Shown: positions 8,373 to 16,771 of the stretch, in pieces
How the letters are laid out: each line of letters opens with the position of its first letter
Numbering within the stretch: the first letter of the stretch is position 1
Source: an uncultured Alphaproteobacteria bacterium
GTDB taxonomy: Bacteria > Pseudomonadota > Alphaproteobacteria > HIMB59 > GCA-002718135
Assembly: GCA_902589095.1 (NCBI GenBank)
Contig: CACIRR010000005.1
Coordinates: forward strand, 1-43,657
Length of the DNA: 43,657 nucleotides
Direction: 5' to 3'
Program-made: the position numbers and the translations under genes
Notes under the pieces: model-generated
Told to the model about the DNA's origin: nothing
Database searches by the model: none
The model's input: only the letters and a program-made list of their open reading frames with translations

Positions 8373-9332
8373 AAATGATTGGTCATAAAATTAAACCAGT
8401 TTTTACCAGCTATTTTATGGGCAGTTTTTTCATTGACTCCATTTGATATCATTCCAGTCAAAAAACTAGATAAGTCTTCTGGTTTTGAATACCACGATGT
8501 GGGTTTTGGCCAATTAGCATTTTTATCCTTCGACTCACCATAATCAATTTTTTTAGTCCATTTGCCATTACGCATCCACATCACAACTTCATCTGGCCAA
8601 TTAACACATAAGTCTGATCCTATGCCGATGTTATCTTCTCCAATCATATTGATAAGCTGTTTAATCATGTCACAAAAATCTTCTAACTTACAATCTCCAT
8701 GATTTTTTTAAATGATAAGGGTAAACGCTTAGACCAATAAATCCATTTTTATTTGCTAATTCTTTTAACACATCTTCATCTATGTTCCTGATCGAATTAT
8801 GAAAAAAATTTGGGTTTGCATGAGATATGGCAACAGGTTTCTTTGATAAATTAATAGCATCTAAACATGTTTGTCTTCCTGCATGGCTTAAATCTACTAT
8901 CATTCCTAAACGGTTCATTTCTTCAATCACCATTTCACCAAAACGAGACACGCCAGAGTCATTTTTTTCATAACAACCCCCTGCTAGAGGTGTTTGATTA
9001 TTGTAAGTTAATTGCATGAAACGTAAACCGCGTGAAAAAAACTTTTCTACTAAAAAAATATCATTTGCAATTGGTGCTGAATTTTGAAAACCATAAACAA
9101 TGCCAATTTTATTTGTTTCTTTTGCAACAAGTATGTCGGAGGATTTTTTTACATGCATTAAAATATCATTATTGGATTGAATTAAATCATCCCAATAATT
9201 CATTTTCTCAAATGACTCCTGGGTATCCTCCCAATAGACCAACGTTGCATGAATGGCCGTTAATCCTGCAGCATGAGCCTTTTCAAATAAGTCTCTATTC
9301 CAATTTACATATTCAAGACCATCGATGAGCAT
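8369..9332 (-). pseudogene. M19 (membrane dipeptidase) family gene broken by a frameshift
   Basis: Two minus-strand frames, an N-terminal part ending at a TAA at 8688-8690 and a C-terminal part ending at 8369, together make one M19-family protein of about 320 aa. At a run of seven T (8703-8709; seven A in the coding strand) removal of one base joins ...GLSVYPYHLK to NHGDCKLEDFCDMIKQL in frame. The N-terminal part has metal-site segments VDLSHAGRQT and VAISHANPNF; the usual first HxD metal motif is replaced by DGLEYVNW, as in a subgroup of this family. I choose the start at 9332 (MLIDGLEYVNW, preceded by AAGGAC) rather than the longer frame from 9383. It may be a true pseudogene, a sequencing error in the homopolymer, or a gene rescued by slippage. 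Confidence 0.8.
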
Positions 9333-9418
9333 ATTGTCCTTTTCCATATATAATTTAACTTCTAATAGTGAAAAAGATGACAATCCACTATATATATTTG
9401 TATATGTTGCAACAAAAC

Positions 9419-11077
9419 ATGAATTCTGCAGAAATCATGACCCTTGAAAAAATGGGCTCCAGATACCCTTCTCGATTAAGTTTTTCGAGAAGCATGCTCA
9501 GAAGATTATTGTTTGATAACTGGACAATATCTAAGTCAAAGTTTGATCTCGATGAAAATGGTTATGGAACAGCAATTTATGAAATTAAAATAAACAACAA
9601 CATTTACTCTTTAGTTTGTTTTTCCCAGCATCTTGATAGCGCTGATCGAAGTGACAGAGTAATTGCAGAAAAATGGGATACTGCCTATTCTTTGATTAAC
9701 GGAAAATTAGATGATCAGGAACTTAACAGATTAAGAAAAAATGTACCGCTTCAAGAGTCAGGTCGCAATTCTCCTAAAGAATTAATTTTAAGTAGAGCAA
9801 ATAAAAGTGTTCGTTTATTTGAATATGTCGTCAAATGCTTATCCAATGGTAAGCAGCCTGATATTAATGAAATAAATAAAGTTGGATATCTCCTAAGAAC
9901 AACTGCTGTTTATGGTAGCGGAAAATTTGGGCTATCAGACTTTGCAAATACGAAAGCAGTTACTGACTTCAACCAACCATTTAGAGCTGAAATGCTTGCA
10001 GTTTATATAATAAGAGAATTTAGTGTTCAGTTGGTTGAGCATGTTGCAAATAAACAAAATCCAAACAAAGCAGTTAAACTTGAAAATAACATTAAACAAC
10101 ACCTGGGTATTGGTAATTCAACTGGTTTAGGAATGGCACCTTTCATTATTAAACATCCAAAGTTGATTAATAAATGGATGAAACAGTATACTCAGTCTCT
10201 AGATAATATCATCAATCAAAAAGTTGACTCAAAAAAACTTACTGCATATTTCAAGCTACTTAAAAAAGCTCTTCTTTACTTAAAAGAGGTGACAACTTTT
10301 GATGAATACCAAATTACAAAAAACTCAAAAACAGTTAAAGATTTAGAAAAATTTATAAGTCATCTTAATAAATTTCAAAAAGAAAATGTAAATGATTTAC
10401 AGTGGATTGATCTAATTAAATTCACAATTAATCATTGTAATTTTGATACCCAGGAAATTGCCAAAGTTCAATTATTAGAACTTTATCCTGAAATTTCTGA
10501 AGAATTAGCAGAAGACATGTCTGATGTTGAAGAGATGAAAATTAATGAGTCTCAAACTTTAAAACAATTAAATTCAATTATCGAAAAAGATTATAAGTGG
10601 GCATTAAAAGTTGATTTTTCTGATAAAAATAATGATTATCTATTCTGGTATATTTCAGCGGCAAAACTAGAGCCAAGACTGGGTGAAAGATATAATGAAG
10701 AAGGAAGCGAACTTGAACAACATCTTGGTGTTGCTAAAATGGTTCAAAATCTGCACACAAAAATGCAAAAAGAGAATTTAGATAAATCAGTAGCTGAATA
10801 TTTAATTCTTAATCCAGAATTAAGAGGCATCATAAGAAGAATACAATCTCTTGAGCAGTACCCTTATGCGGAAGTGCAGGATAATATTTTATCAAAAGAA
10901 ACTATCCCAATTAACATGCTGCGATTTAAATTATCTTTTTTTGGGGCAAATAGATATGATCCAAAATCAGACAGATGGCTTCGTGTGAGTTTTTTTTCGG
11001 GAGCACCGTTTCTCTCAAACTTAAATGCAGAAAACGTTGATAGTTGGGGTTTTGCAACCATGAATTCATATCATTAA
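9419..11077 (+). CDS. Conserved-looking hypothetical protein
   Basis: I do not recognise this 552-aa protein. A GTG at 9368 would allow 17 more residues, but that stretch overlaps the divergent dipeptidase-like frame and reads as low-complexity, so I prefer the ATG at 9419 (MNSAEIMTLEKMGSRYPSRL). The protein is soluble-looking, rich in Lys, Glu, Asn and Leu, with no signal peptide or membrane segment. It has an early Arg-rich stretch (FSRSMLRRLLF), a Gly-rich segment (TTAVYGSGKFGLSDF) and a glycine stretch with GNSTGLGMAPFIIKHPK. The end is conserved-looking (RWLRVSFFSGAPFLSN). The next gene begins 3 nt after its stop with GTG, so translation is probably coupled to the DUF3726-like protein; the two likely act together, function unknown. 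Confidence 0.75.
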   Translation: MNSAEIMTLEKMGSRYPSRLSFSRSMLRRLLFDNWTISKSKFDLDENGYGTAIYEIKINNNIYSLVCFSQHLDSADRSDRVIAEKWDTAYSLINGKLDDQELNRLRKNVPLQESGRNSPKELILSRANKSVRLFEYVVKCLSNGKQPDINEINKVGYLLRTTAVYGSGKFGLSDFANTKAVTDFNQPFRAEMLAVYIIREFSVQLVEHVANKQNPNKAVKLENNIKQHLGIGNSTGLGMAPFIIKHPKLINKWMKQYTQSLDNIINQKVDSKKLTAYFKLLKKALLYLKEVTTFDEYQITKNSKTVKDLEKFISHLNKFQKENVNDLQWIDLIKFTINHCNFDTQEIAKVQLLELYPEISEELAEDMSDVEEMKINESQTLKQLNSIIEKDYKWALKVDFSDKNNDYLFWYISAAKLEPRLGERYNEEGSELEQHLGVAKMVQNLHTKMQKENLDKSVAEYLILNPELRGIIRRIQSLEQYPYAEVQDNILSKETIPINMLRFKLSFFGANRYDPKSDRWLRVSFFSGAPFLSNLNAENVDSWGFATMNSYH

Positions 11078-11080
11078 TTT

Positions 11081-11758
11081 GTGAGTTATTCTTATTATGA
11101 GGTTTACACAAATGCGCAGCGAGCTTTTTCTGGTCTTGGATTTCCATATGGCGCAGATGAAGATGCGGCATTCATTATAAGCTGGCTAGAAGCTTTTGAA
11201 TTAAGTGGTATCCATTTATTTGCTAATATTCAAAACAAAATTGATAATAATTTTGATGGAACTCTAACCAATAAAGATTTTGTTAATGAGATTAATTTAG
11301 AAAAAAAATCATGTCTTATGATTGGTCCAGGTTTGGTAGATTTTGTAAATTTTCAAACATTAAAAAATAATGAAGTTAACTTAGAAATTCAACAATGCAT
11401 AGATCCTCTTTTTCTTATTCCACTTCTCTACAGAAGTGTGCAAAAAAATATTTATTCAAAAATAAGTAATCAAAATAAAACACTCACAATTTTAGGTAAC
11501 AATAAAATTTTTATTCACGATGATATAAAAAATAATAATTGCCCGAATTTTTCTCTTTATCTCTCTAAAAGTGAAATCCAGATACCAGATGAGCAGGACT
11601 TCTCGACTTATGATATTCTTAATCAAAATCTATCTAATGGATTAAATCCGCATCAATCCAGTTGGGATAAAATTTCAGCCTTAGCATTTAGAACTTATGT
11701 TCCTGAGTCAGAAACTTCTAGAGAAAAGGGAGCTGGCGGCGGAGATGCAAATGATTAA
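11081..11758 (+). CDS. DUF3726-like protein
   Basis: A 225-aa protein starting with GTG 3 nt after the preceding stop. The N-terminus (YEVYTNAQRAFSGLGFPYGADEDAAFIISWLEAF) and the C-terminal end (FRTYVPESETSREKGAGGGDAND) resemble the DUF3726 family as I remember it: an N-terminal helical 'AARGAGL-GxAEEAA-W' region and a terminal 'TYVPATEASRxxGAGxGxxDND' motif. No biochemical function is known to me for that family. It has no signal peptide or membrane segments. It is tightly linked to the unrecognised 552-aa protein and ends 2 nt from the convergent ectoine-hydrolase-like gene. The family name is recalled from pattern, not searched. Confidence 0.6.
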   Translation: MSYSYYEVYTNAQRAFSGLGFPYGADEDAAFIISWLEAFELSGIHLFANIQNKIDNNFDGTLTNKDFVNEINLEKKSCLMIGPGLVDFVNFQTLKNNEVNLEIQQCIDPLFLIPLLYRSVQKNIYSKISNQNKTLTILGNNKIFIHDDIKNNNCPNFSLYLSKSEIQIPDEQDFSTYDILNQNLSNGLNPHQSSWDKISALAFRTYVPESETSREKGAGGGDAND

Positions 11759-11760
11759 TT

Positions 11761-12933
11761 TTAAACTAAATGTAAATCTCTTGAAAGATCGCACAACAGT
11801 TCGCATCCATTTTCAGTTACATTAATTGTTTCACTAATTTCTAATCCCCAAGTATCCATCCACATCCCTGCAATCATATGAAAAGTAACGTTTGGTTCCA
11901 AAACAGTCATATCATTTTTTCTAATGCTCATCGTATGTTCGCCCCAATCAGGAGGATAGCCTAGACCAGTGGCATAGCCAAGACGGGAGTCTTTTTCAAT
12001 TCCATATTTTTCCAACACTGACCAAAAAGCAACAGCAACATCATGAGCTGTTTTTCCTGGTTTAATTATTGAAATAGCATTTTCAACACCCTCATTTGTA
12101 ATCTTCATTGTATCTGAAATTTTTGAGTCTGGTTTTCCGCAATAAACAGTTCTTGATAATGGACAATGATAACGATGTTTTACTCCAGCTAACTCAATAA
12201 TCGTTCCTTCATTTTCATTAAATATATTATCTTTTGGGGTGAGATGCGAAGCAGAGGCAGAAATACCACTCGCTAATATGGGTGTTAATCCAGAATATTC
12301 TCCACCAATTTTTATTTCTTCATTACCAGCTATTAAGCTGTTCAAAATTTGTCCTGCAACGAAACTTTGTTTTACACCTGGTTTAATACTATCAAAGGCA
12401 GTTCTCATTCCAGCTTGAACAAGTTTGGCTCCCTCTTTCATGTATGCAACTTCTGTATCTGATTTTATCAATCGCACCCAATTTACTAAACAAGTGGCAT
12501 CATGAAAATTAGCATTAGGGCAGGTGGAAGTTAATCGATAATGATTTTCTGCAGTGTAATAATATGCATCCATTTCAACGCCTATATTTTTTGAAGCCCA
12601 ATTATTTTCATGTAAATAAGAAGATACAAAATCATAGGGATGTGTTGGCGGTGCTTGAATCAACTCTTCAGGATAAAAAATAATATTTTCATGATCTAAA
12701 TATGTTGTTACTTTTGCACCATTAGAGTCTTGCTTTCTTCCAAACCAAATAGGTTGTTCTCTATCAAGAGAAATAATTACTCCTTGAGGAACATAAAATG
12801 ACCAACCATCATATCCTGTTAAATAATTCATATTGGATGGATCTGTTAGGATGAGCACATCCATATTTTTTTGATCCATTTCTTTTTTAACTTTTGATAA
12901 TCTTGATAAATATTCTTCTTTAGAAAAAATCAT
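11761..12933 (-). CDS. doeA: Ectoine hydrolase-like protein (DoeA/EutD type, M24 fold)
   Basis: A 390-aa pita-bread-fold (M24/creatinase) protein. Segments match the DoeA/EutD ectoine hydrolase group: TDPSNMNYLTGYDGWSFYV near residues 30-48, IGVEMDAYYYTAE, ATCLVNWVRLIKS, YHCPLSRTVYCGKP, GLGYPPDWGEHTMS and TWGLEISETI. DoeA opens the ectoine ring to N-acetyl-diaminobutyrate without the metal centre of true M24 peptidases. The gene follows soxG by 42 nt on the same strand, so it is probably transcribed with sarcosine oxidase, an unusual partner for an ectoine hydrolase. The deacetylase DoeB/EutE is not in the window, while eutABC lie 12 kb away. Creatinase, a relative that produces sarcosine, is the alternative, but the motifs fit DoeA better. 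Confidence 0.72.
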   Translation of the reverse strand: MIFSKEEYLSRLSKVKKEMDQKNMDVLILTDPSNMNYLTGYDGWSFYVPQGVIISLDREQPIWFGRKQDSNGAKVTTYLDHENIIFYPEELIQAPPTHPYDFVSSYLHENNWASKNIGVEMDAYYYTAENHYRLTSTCPNANFHDATCLVNWVRLIKSDTEVAYMKEGAKLVQAGMRTAFDSIKPGVKQSFVAGQILNSLIAGNEEIKIGGEYSGLTPILASGISASASHLTPKDNIFNENEGTIIELAGVKHRYHCPLSRTVYCGKPDSKISDTMKITNEGVENAISIIKPGKTAHDVAVAFWSVLEKYGIEKDSRLGYATGLGYPPDWGEHTMSIRKNDMTVLEPNVTFHMIAGMWMDTWGLEISETINVTENGCELLCDLSRDLHLV

Positions 12934-12975
12934 TATTAATTCTCTAATATGTAAAAAGAATAATGTCTAATAAGT

Positions 12976-13539
12976 TTAGCTATCTTTTATTTCGTACCCA
13001 AACTGAGAAGCTGACTCTAGTAAGATTTCCCAGATTGACAAAGCAAATCCTCTTGGGATTAAAAGTCTGAATTCTTTATTATAAATTCTAAAGAGTTTAA
13101 CACTGACATGATGAATTGCAGAACTTGCTGAAGAATTTATGGGAAAATTATCTAAACGCAGATCAAGGGGTAAGTGTCTATTTAGCAAAACATCACTTTT
13201 TTCACCCTCAATAGTTATAGAGGTAAAAGCATGGGATAGTTCAAGAGATGTGCCTAAATTTTCTGGAACTTGAATTGTACTTCCTAGCAACCACCATTTT
13301 GAAGGCTCCATTCTCCATAAAGAATTATTTTTAAAATTTTCTCCTCGATTAAAATCAACTGGTTGAGCACCTAATTGATCAGCAAAAAGTTTTTCTAAAT
13401 TTGAAATTTCATCAGGCCAAGCAGCAATTTGTTGTATTATAAGATTTCGGTTTTCAGAAAATATAATTTCAATATTCTCTTCAAAAGGATATTTTCCAAT
13501 TTTATATTTTTCTATGATGGCTGAATTTCTATTAAGCAT
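12976..13539 (-). CDS. soxG: Sarcosine oxidase gamma subunit
   Basis: A 187-aa protein in the position and size of the gamma subunit of heterotetrameric sarcosine oxidase. The sequence contains the moderately conserved parts of the family: WPDEISNLEKLFADQLG, the WWLLGS segment, SLELSHAFTSITIEG, LNRHLPLDLRLDNFP and FRLLIPRGFALSIWEIL near the C-terminus, which resemble the GcvT/YgfZ-like fold of SoxG. Its ATG overlaps the stop of soxA by 8 nt (ATGCTTAA), so translation is coupled. It is required for assembly of the cytoplasmic enzyme that demethylates sarcosine to glycine. Identification rests mainly on context and partial motifs, but the operon makes it secure. Confidence 0.88.
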   Translation of the reverse strand: MLNRNSAIIEKYKIGKYPFEENIEIIFSENRNLIIQQIAAWPDEISNLEKLFADQLGAQPVDFNRGENFKNNSLWRMEPSKWWLLGSTIQVPENLGTSLELSHAFTSITIEGEKSDVLLNRHLPLDLRLDNFPINSSASSAIHHVSVKLFRIYNKEFRLLIPRGFALSIWEILLESASQFGYEIKDS

Positions 13540-16489
13540 ACATTCTTTTACCTTCTGGATCGATCATATGAGGTGAAACAACTTTGATTTCCATTTGTTT
13601 GTTTCTTACAGGATCAGCCCCTACTAATGTTATATCTTTCCACTTCGCAAGACCGCCTTTAACAAATCCAATACCAATCCAATGACCTAATTCTGGAGAG
13701 TGAGTAACAGATGTAATACGACCCACACCCTGCCCTTTAATATTATTTTTTTCACAAACAATTGTTCCTGCATTGAACGTTTCATTTTCATTAATAGGAA
13801 AAAAACCGACTAACACTTCTCTATCATCTGCGCTTAATACACCTCTTTTACGCATTGCACTTCCAATGTAGGATTTTTTTGTTGATGCCATTTTCCCTAA
13901 CCCAGCATCATCAATCGTTACTCTTCCATCAAGCTCAGCGCCAGTTACATGTCCTTTTTCAACCCTTAAAGCTCCCAAAGCCTCAAGACCATACAAGCAA
14001 CCATCATACTTTTGCGCACTTTCCCATAACATATCCATCATTCCATGCGCATAATCAGATTCAATATACATCTCGTAGGCTAACTCTCCTGAAAAACTTA
14101 TTCTCACAACTCTACATGGTGTGCCATCTTTGAGTTTAGTTTGAAGTACGCCCATGAAAGGTAAATTATCGTTTGTAATTTCAGTTGGATCAAACACACA
14201 TTCATTCAACACATCTCGCGATTTAGGACCAGCAATTGCTGCACCTGCCCATTGTTCAGAAACACTTGTTACATTCACTTTAAGATCTGTCCATCTTGTT
14301 TGCAGTAGTTCTTCTAACCACGACATCACTTTTGCTGCAGCTGCAGTTGAGGTTGTCATAAAATATTCATTTTCACCAAGTCTCCATGATGTACCATCAT
14401 CCATCACAATACCATCATCGCGTAGCATGATTCCATAACGAGCTTTCCCAATTGGAAGTTTAGCAAATGGATTTGTGTAAATACGATTTACGAGTTCAGT
14501 TGCATCAGGTCCCTGAATTGCAATTTTACCAAGCGATGTTACGTCACATATTCCAACTGTTTTTCTCACAATGGTTGCTTCTCGAATATATGAGTCACTC
14601 AATGTTTCATTTTTTTTAGGATAGTACCATGGTCTTTGGTATAGACCGACTTCAATCATTTTTGCTCCATGATCAATATTCCATTGATGCATGGGTGTTA
14701 CTCTTAAAGGTCTGAAATGTTTTCCAACATTCCTTCCTGTTAAAGCACCTATAGGGACAGGTGTATAAGGTGGTCGAAAGACTGTTGTTCCAACTTCAGG
14801 TATAGTTTTATCGAGTTGTTCGGCCATTAAAGATAATCCAATGATATTGCCCATTTTGCCCTGATCATTGGCCATACCTAAAGTGGTATATCTTTTTAAA
14901 TGCTCCACGGAGACAAAACCCTCTCTGTGCGCTAGTCTAACATCCTCAGTAGTAACATCATGTTGAAAGTCGACAAAACTTTTGGAGGGAAATTTATTTG
15001 ATTTAACTTCGAATAATGGCTCTATCGCATTTGACCAACCGCCTACAGGTGGAAAAGAAATTTCTTTTTTGTGGATACCAAAAGTATTCATTGCTTCATT
15101 CGCACCTGCAAAGCCCGACTCTACGCAATCCTTTTCATTCCAAATTCCTTTTGCTGATCCTACGACAGAAATATTTTCTTTAATTTCTCCTGGAATGAAA
15201 CATTGGTTTTCGTTATTCCACACCGGTTTAATGCCACGGTGTGAAACAAGATTAACAATTGGGGACCAACCACCAGACATTAAAACTTGGTCACAAATAA
15301 TTGTATTTTTATGTGATAGATCTGAGGTTTTGTAAACATCAATACCATCAATTTTTTTTCTACCATTAATACTAAACGGCAGAGTATTTAAATGAAGATC
15401 AATCTCTTGTGGTAAATCATGATTAACATTTTCTCTTGAATCTAAAATTGTAACTTTAGAACCTGCCTCATGCAACTCTATAGCTGTTTGATAGACAGAA
15501 TCATTATTTGTTGAGATCACAATGTTATTTCCAGTTAAAACACCGTATCTGTTTAAATAATGTTTAGACGCGTTGACAGTCATTGCTCCAGGTAAATCAT
15601 TGTTATTAAATGCAATATGTCTTTCAAGAGCGCCACTTGCCACAATGATATGTTTTGCTCTAATTGTCCAAAAACGTTGTCGAGGTAAATTACTATGTGG
15701 TGTTGAGAGATGATCAGTAACTCTTTCTAAAGCGCCTACTACAGTATTATCATAGATGCCAAATGCTGTTGTTCTGGACATCACCCTAATGCCACTATTT
15801 TTAAGTTGATCATTTAAAAGATGAGCATCAAAATCTTTTTGGGATAAACTATTTCCTCCTAATAATGAATCCTGCTCAATTAAAATAACATCTAATTTAT
15901 TGTTGGCAATTTCTTGAGCGGCAGCAATACCTGCAGGACCGGACCCTATTACAAGTACATCACAAAAATCATTCGCATGTTCATAGCTATCTGGATCCGG
16001 TTCTCTAGACGCTTTACCCATGCCAGCTGCTTTTCGAATAATTTTTTCAAAAACCATCCAAATACCAGTACCTTTACCCCATTCAAATGGAGGTAGACCC
16101 ATAAATGTTTTATAATAAAAACCTGCAGCAAAAAAACGGCTTAAATAATTATTAACACCACCAAAATCAAAATTAACACTCGGAAATGCATTTTGACCTG
16201 AAGCATTTAATCCAGAATACAGTTCTTGTGTAGTTGCACGCACATTGGGATCTCTTCTACTGCCAGAGCCAACAGTTACTAAAGCACCTGATTCTTCAAC
16301 ACCGCAAGACATTACTCCTCGTGGACGATGATATTTAAAACTTCTACCAACTATTCTAACATCATTTGCTAATAGCGCAGAGGCTAGTGAGTCACCTTCA
16401 TATCCAAAATATTCTTTATTATCCCAAGTAAAGCCCAATACTTTGTCTCTATTAATTTTACCGTAGTGTTCTTTTCTTTGCGATGTCAT
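13532..16489 (-). CDS. soxA: Sarcosine oxidase alpha subunit
   Basis: A 985-aa alpha subunit of tetrameric sarcosine oxidase, full length for the family. The N-terminal ferredoxin-like region includes GRSFKYHRPRGVMSCGVEE (about residues 48-66); an NAD(+)-binding Rossmann motif VIGSGPAGIAAAQ lies at about 180-192; and the C-terminal third (from about 600, HFRPLRVTPMHQWNIDHGA onward) is the GcvT-like tetrahydrofolate-binding domain that captures the methyl carbon as methylene-THF. Sarcosine plus O2 plus THF gives glycine, H2O2 and methylene-THF. The start overlaps the soxD stop by 4 nt (ATGA). Related alpha subunits can serve dimethylglycine-type or other N-methyl amino acids, so the physiological substrate could differ. 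Confidence 0.95.
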   Translation of the reverse strand: MTSQRKEHYGKINRDKVLGFTWDNKEYFGYEGDSLASALLANDVRIVGRSFKYHRPRGVMSCGVEESGALVTVGSGSRRDPNVRATTQELYSGLNASGQNAFPSVNFDFGGVNNYLSRFFAAGFYYKTFMGLPPFEWGKGTGIWMVFEKIIRKAAGMGKASREPDPDSYEHANDFCDVLVIGSGPAGIAAAQEIANNKLDVILIEQDSLLGGNSLSQKDFDAHLLNDQLKNSGIRVMSRTTAFGIYDNTVVGALERVTDHLSTPHSNLPRQRFWTIRAKHIIVASGALERHIAFNNNDLPGAMTVNASKHYLNRYGVLTGNNIVISTNNDSVYQTAIELHEAGSKVTILDSRENVNHDLPQEIDLHLNTLPFSINGRKKIDGIDVYKTSDLSHKNTIICDQVLMSGGWSPIVNLVSHRGIKPVWNNENQCFIPGEIKENISVVGSAKGIWNEKDCVESGFAGANEAMNTFGIHKKEISFPPVGGWSNAIEPLFEVKSNKFPSKSFVDFQHDVTTEDVRLAHREGFVSVEHLKRYTTLGMANDQGKMGNIIGLSLMAEQLDKTIPEVGTTVFRPPYTPVPIGALTGRNVGKHFRPLRVTPMHQWNIDHGAKMIEVGLYQRPWYYPKKNETLSDSYIREATIVRKTVGICDVTSLGKIAIQGPDATELVNRIYTNPFAKLPIGKARYGIMLRDDGIVMDDGTSWRLGENEYFMTTSTAAAAKVMSWLEELLQTRWTDLKVNVTSVSEQWAGAAIAGPKSRDVLNECVFDPTEITNDNLPFMGVLQTKLKDGTPCRVVRISFSGELAYEMYIESDYAHGMMDMLWESAQKYDGCLYGLEALGALRVEKGHVTGAELDGRVTIDDAGLGKMASTKKSYIGSAMRKRGVLSADDREVLVGFFPINENETFNAGTIVCEKNNIKGQGVGRITSVTHSPELGHWIGIGFVKGGLAKWKDITLVGADPVRNKQMEIKVVSPHMIDPEGKRMYA

Positions 16490-16770
16490 GATTTGTTTTT
16501 TGTAATGTTTTCAATTTGTGGATGACATGCTTTTACACTTTTGATTTCATGCGTAATTGTAGATCTTTCTACCTCTAACCATAATCTACAACCATTTGTA
16601 TGATGCCAAGTTTCTTTTTGCATACCTCTTATATTTTCACGAAAGAAAATTGCCTTCGTCCATTCTGATTCAGGTGCATCAAGTGCTGGATACTTAATAG
16701 AGGCATCACCACCATAAGTGAACTCACTATGATCTCTCTCCCCGCAATATGGACATTTAATTCTAATCAT
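16486..16770 (-). CDS. soxD: Sarcosine oxidase delta subunit
   Basis: A 94-aa delta subunit beginning MIRIKCPYCGERDHSEFTYG. The Cys-x2-Cys pair (residues 6 and 9), the His in ERDHSEF and the later WHHTNGCRLWLEVER segment form the structural zinc site known in this family. A longer frame reaches back to 16833, but the extra 21 residues overlap soxB and resemble nothing in the family, and the ATG at 16770 starts 1 nt after the soxB stop, so I use it. It overlaps soxA by 4 nt. Length is as expected (about 90-100 aa). Confidence 0.93.
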   Translation of the reverse strand: MIRIKCPYCGERDHSEFTYGGDASIKYPALDAPESEWTKAIFFRENIRGMQKETWHHTNGCRLWLEVERSTITHEIKSVKACHPQIENITKNKS

Positions 16771-16771
16771 A

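Noticed and set aside
11761-12933. Calling the M24 gene next to soxG a creatinase
   Set aside because: Context with sarcosine oxidase suggested it, but the segments TGYDGWSFYV, YHCPLSRTV and GYPPDWGE match the DoeA/EutD group better. Kept only as an alternative.
13855-15335. Open frames on the plus strand opposite soxA
   Set aside because: They lie entirely antisense to a well-conserved 985-aa protein, have no ribosome-binding sites and no recognisable domains; they are reading-frame shadows.
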